Shown piece by piece: positions 33,936 to 35,022 of a stretch of DNA of 35,022 nt. The position numbers and the translations under genes are program-made. The notes beneath the pieces were generated by a model that worked only from the letters and a program-made list of their open reading frames with translations, searched no databases and was not told the DNA's origin. This DNA is from an uncultured Lachnospiraceae bacterium (GTDB lineage Bacteria > Bacillota > Clostridia > Lachnospirales > Lachnospiraceae). The stretch lies in assembly GCA_910586005.1 (NCBI GenBank), contig CAJUHG010000020.1:3134-38155 (forward strand), read 5' to 3'. The first letter of the stretch is position 1. The number at the start of each line of letters is the position of its first letter.

Positions 33936-34073
33936 CAAAGGAAAACTACCACAGTACAATAATCTTTATTTTTCTTCCCAAAAGAGATAAAATAAAAAAT
34001 AGAAAATTAAAAAAGAAAATTATAGAATAGTTATCAATTATATTTAAGTAGATTTTAAGACAGGTGATTTATA

Positions 34074-34571
34074 ATGATTATCATAATAGATGTTGATTAT
34101 GGTGAGAGTGAGGCATGTGTTGCTGGAGTTTTCGCTGAAAAAACAGATTCCAAAGAAAGTTGTGGTTTTTTACGATTAAAGGTAAAAGATTATGGGAATT
34201 ACCAATCTGGTCAGTTTTATAAAAGGGAATTGCCTTGTATTGAAGCAATTCTAGAAAAGGTAAATTCTAAAGTGTTAGATTTTATTATAATAGATGGATA
34301 TGCTGATTTTGGAACAGAAAGAGTTTCTTTGGGTCAGGCAGTTTACAAGATGTATGGAATTCCCATTATTGGTATTGCAAAGAAAGCCTGTAAATATTGT
34401 GTTCTAGCAGATACAGAAGTTCTTCGTGGAAATAGTCATTCTCCTTTGTTTGTTACCTCTTATGGTCTTTCTCAAGAAAAAGCGAAAGATATTGTAAGGT
34501 GCATGAACGGAGAGAATAGGTTACCATATTTGGTGAAATTAGCAGATTCCTATGCTAGAGGAAATATATAA
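34074..34571 (+). CDS. Short endonuclease V-like protein
   Basis: 165 residues, against about 225 for E. coli Nfi. Endonuclease V cuts DNA (or RNA) one base past deoxyinosine. The order of core motifs fits: IDVDYGE (5-11) at the Asp43 strand, YQSGQFYKRELP (with Gly and Arg-Glu as in YIPGFLSFRE), IIIDGYADFG with the third acidic residue (for VDGHG), GIPIIGIAKK with the Lys, and RLPYLVKLAD for RLPEPTRLAD. The protein begins directly at the first catalytic strand, so the N-terminal ~35 residues are missing, and the two His-containing motifs (DGHG and GHR) are replaced by DGYA and SYGLS. ACAGGTGA lies 7 bases before the ATG. It could be an active but altered enzyme or a non-catalytic relative. 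Confidence 0.75.
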   Translation: MIIIIDVDYGESEACVAGVFAEKTDSKESCGFLRLKVKDYGNYQSGQFYKRELPCIEAILEKVNSKVLDFIIIDGYADFGTERVSLGQAVYKMYGIPIIGIAKKACKYCVLADTEVLRGNSHSPLFVTSYGLSQEKAKDIVRCMNGENRLPYLVKLADSYARGNI

Positions 34572-34888
34572 GTTATTTATATTTTGTTTCAAAAAAGTCT
34601 TAATTTATAGGAAAATGATTAACATAAAAATACTAGGAAAAATAGAAAGGAATCTGACCATAATATAGATTCATTCTTAATTTTAAGAAATTTTTATTTA
34701 TTTAATGAGTTAAAATGGAAAAATTGGGTAAAATAAAAAATGATTTATAATTATGATAAAGATAAAAAACTCATAAATATAATAACAAAAGAATATGAAA
34801 AAGCCTGTAATTAAGAATGGTTAATGAAAGAAGGAGAAGCATAAAAATTCTATATGAACTAGTTTATTAAAAAAAATGTAAAAAAATG
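34572..34888. other. AT-rich gene-free stretch
   Basis: About 317 bp with no supported gene. A weak 6-bp hairpin (GAATCT/AGATTC, around 34651-34673) follows the endonuclease V-like gene, and a 24-codon frame at 34740-34814 has no ribosome binding site. The last part is a run of A tracts that could serve as upstream (UP) elements for the promoters that follow. Confidence 0.5.
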
Positions 34889-34917
34889 TTGACAGATAAA
34901 AAAAGGCGTGCTATTAT
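34889..34917 (+). promoter_or_regulatory. Promoter P1 of a probable rRNA operon
   Basis: Perfect -35 TTGACA (34889-34894), 17 bp, TATTAT (34912-34917), preceded by A-tracts like an UP element. Confidence 0.85.
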
Positions 34918-34977
34918 AAAGACCTACCGCGCAGTAGAAGCGGTGAAAAAAAGAAATAAAAAAATGAAAAAAAGTTA

Positions 34978-35006
34978 TTGACAAAAGCGAGAGAACATGA
35001 TAAGAT
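34978..35006 (+). promoter_or_regulatory. Promoter P2 of a probable rRNA operon
   Basis: Perfect -35 TTGACA (34978-34983), 17 bp, TAAGAT (35001-35006), again after A-tracts, 89 bp after P1. The pair of consensus promoters followed by gttgtcgcgc at the window edge is typical of the tandem promoters of Firmicutes ribosomal RNA operons. The genes themselves are outside the window. Confidence 0.85.
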
Positions 35007-35022
35007 GTAGAAGTTGTCGCGC

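Noticed and set aside
34740..34814. 24-codon frame MIYNYDKDKK...
   Set aside because: No ribosome binding site, AT-rich by chance, no recognisable product.

Overview
The window is AT-rich, bacterial and densely coding. Group III (G/K type) phosphofructokinase, the dnaX-ybaB-recR order, many short clostridial-type genes of unknown function, strong GGAGG ribosome binding sites and tandem TTGACA promoters all point to a Clostridia chromosome, most likely a Lachnospiraceae gut anaerobe. This is an inference from gene content; no taxonomic marker gene is inside the window. I see no phage, insertion sequence, CRISPR array or defence island. Most of the window is ordinary core genome, with some poorly described family-specific genes.

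Layout. 1-1560, minus strand: a truncated repeat-bearing protein, a small lipoprotein and a serine tRNA. 1726-5563, plus strand: a promoter followed by pfkA, dnaX, ybaB and recR, all closely spaced. 5720-9604: three envelope proteins of unknown job (an MPN-like/LysM membrane protein, a membrane-anchored beta-propeller protein, a CvpA-like protein). 9686-11920: a stand-alone GH42 beta-galactosidase with its own promoter and terminator. 11937-14891: a structured intergenic element and a 923-residue protein carrying two zinc ribbons. 15008-16354: a small minus-strand protein divergent from a patatin-like hydrolase. 16398-22111: sbcD and sbcC with an unusual leader, then a histidine phosphatase and a D-2-hydroxyacid dehydrogenase overlapping by ATGA. 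22301-24178: a zinc-dependent phospholipase C-like protein (minus) and a divergent Ham1/RdgB-like nucleotide pyrophosphatase (plus).

24278-33884 is the most interesting block. A response regulator and sensor kinase are divergent from a large lipoprotein (propeller plus solute-binding domain) and two sugar-type ABC permeases. Then come a HlyD-type adaptor with an Asn-rich tandem repeat and a MacB-like four-helix permease. The divergent intergenic region holds a 31-bp near-perfect inverted repeat that gives both promoters the same architecture: two TTTAGAG boxes 11 bp apart, ending 10 bp before the -10. The simplest reading is that the response regulator activates its own operon and the transporter operon together. 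No ATPase is encoded for either ABC-type membrane system.

34074-35022: a short endonuclease V-like protein, a gene-free AT-rich stretch, then two tandem consensus promoters that look like those of a ribosomal RNA operon starting just beyond the right edge. All family assignments are from reading translated sequence and motif memory; no database search was run.
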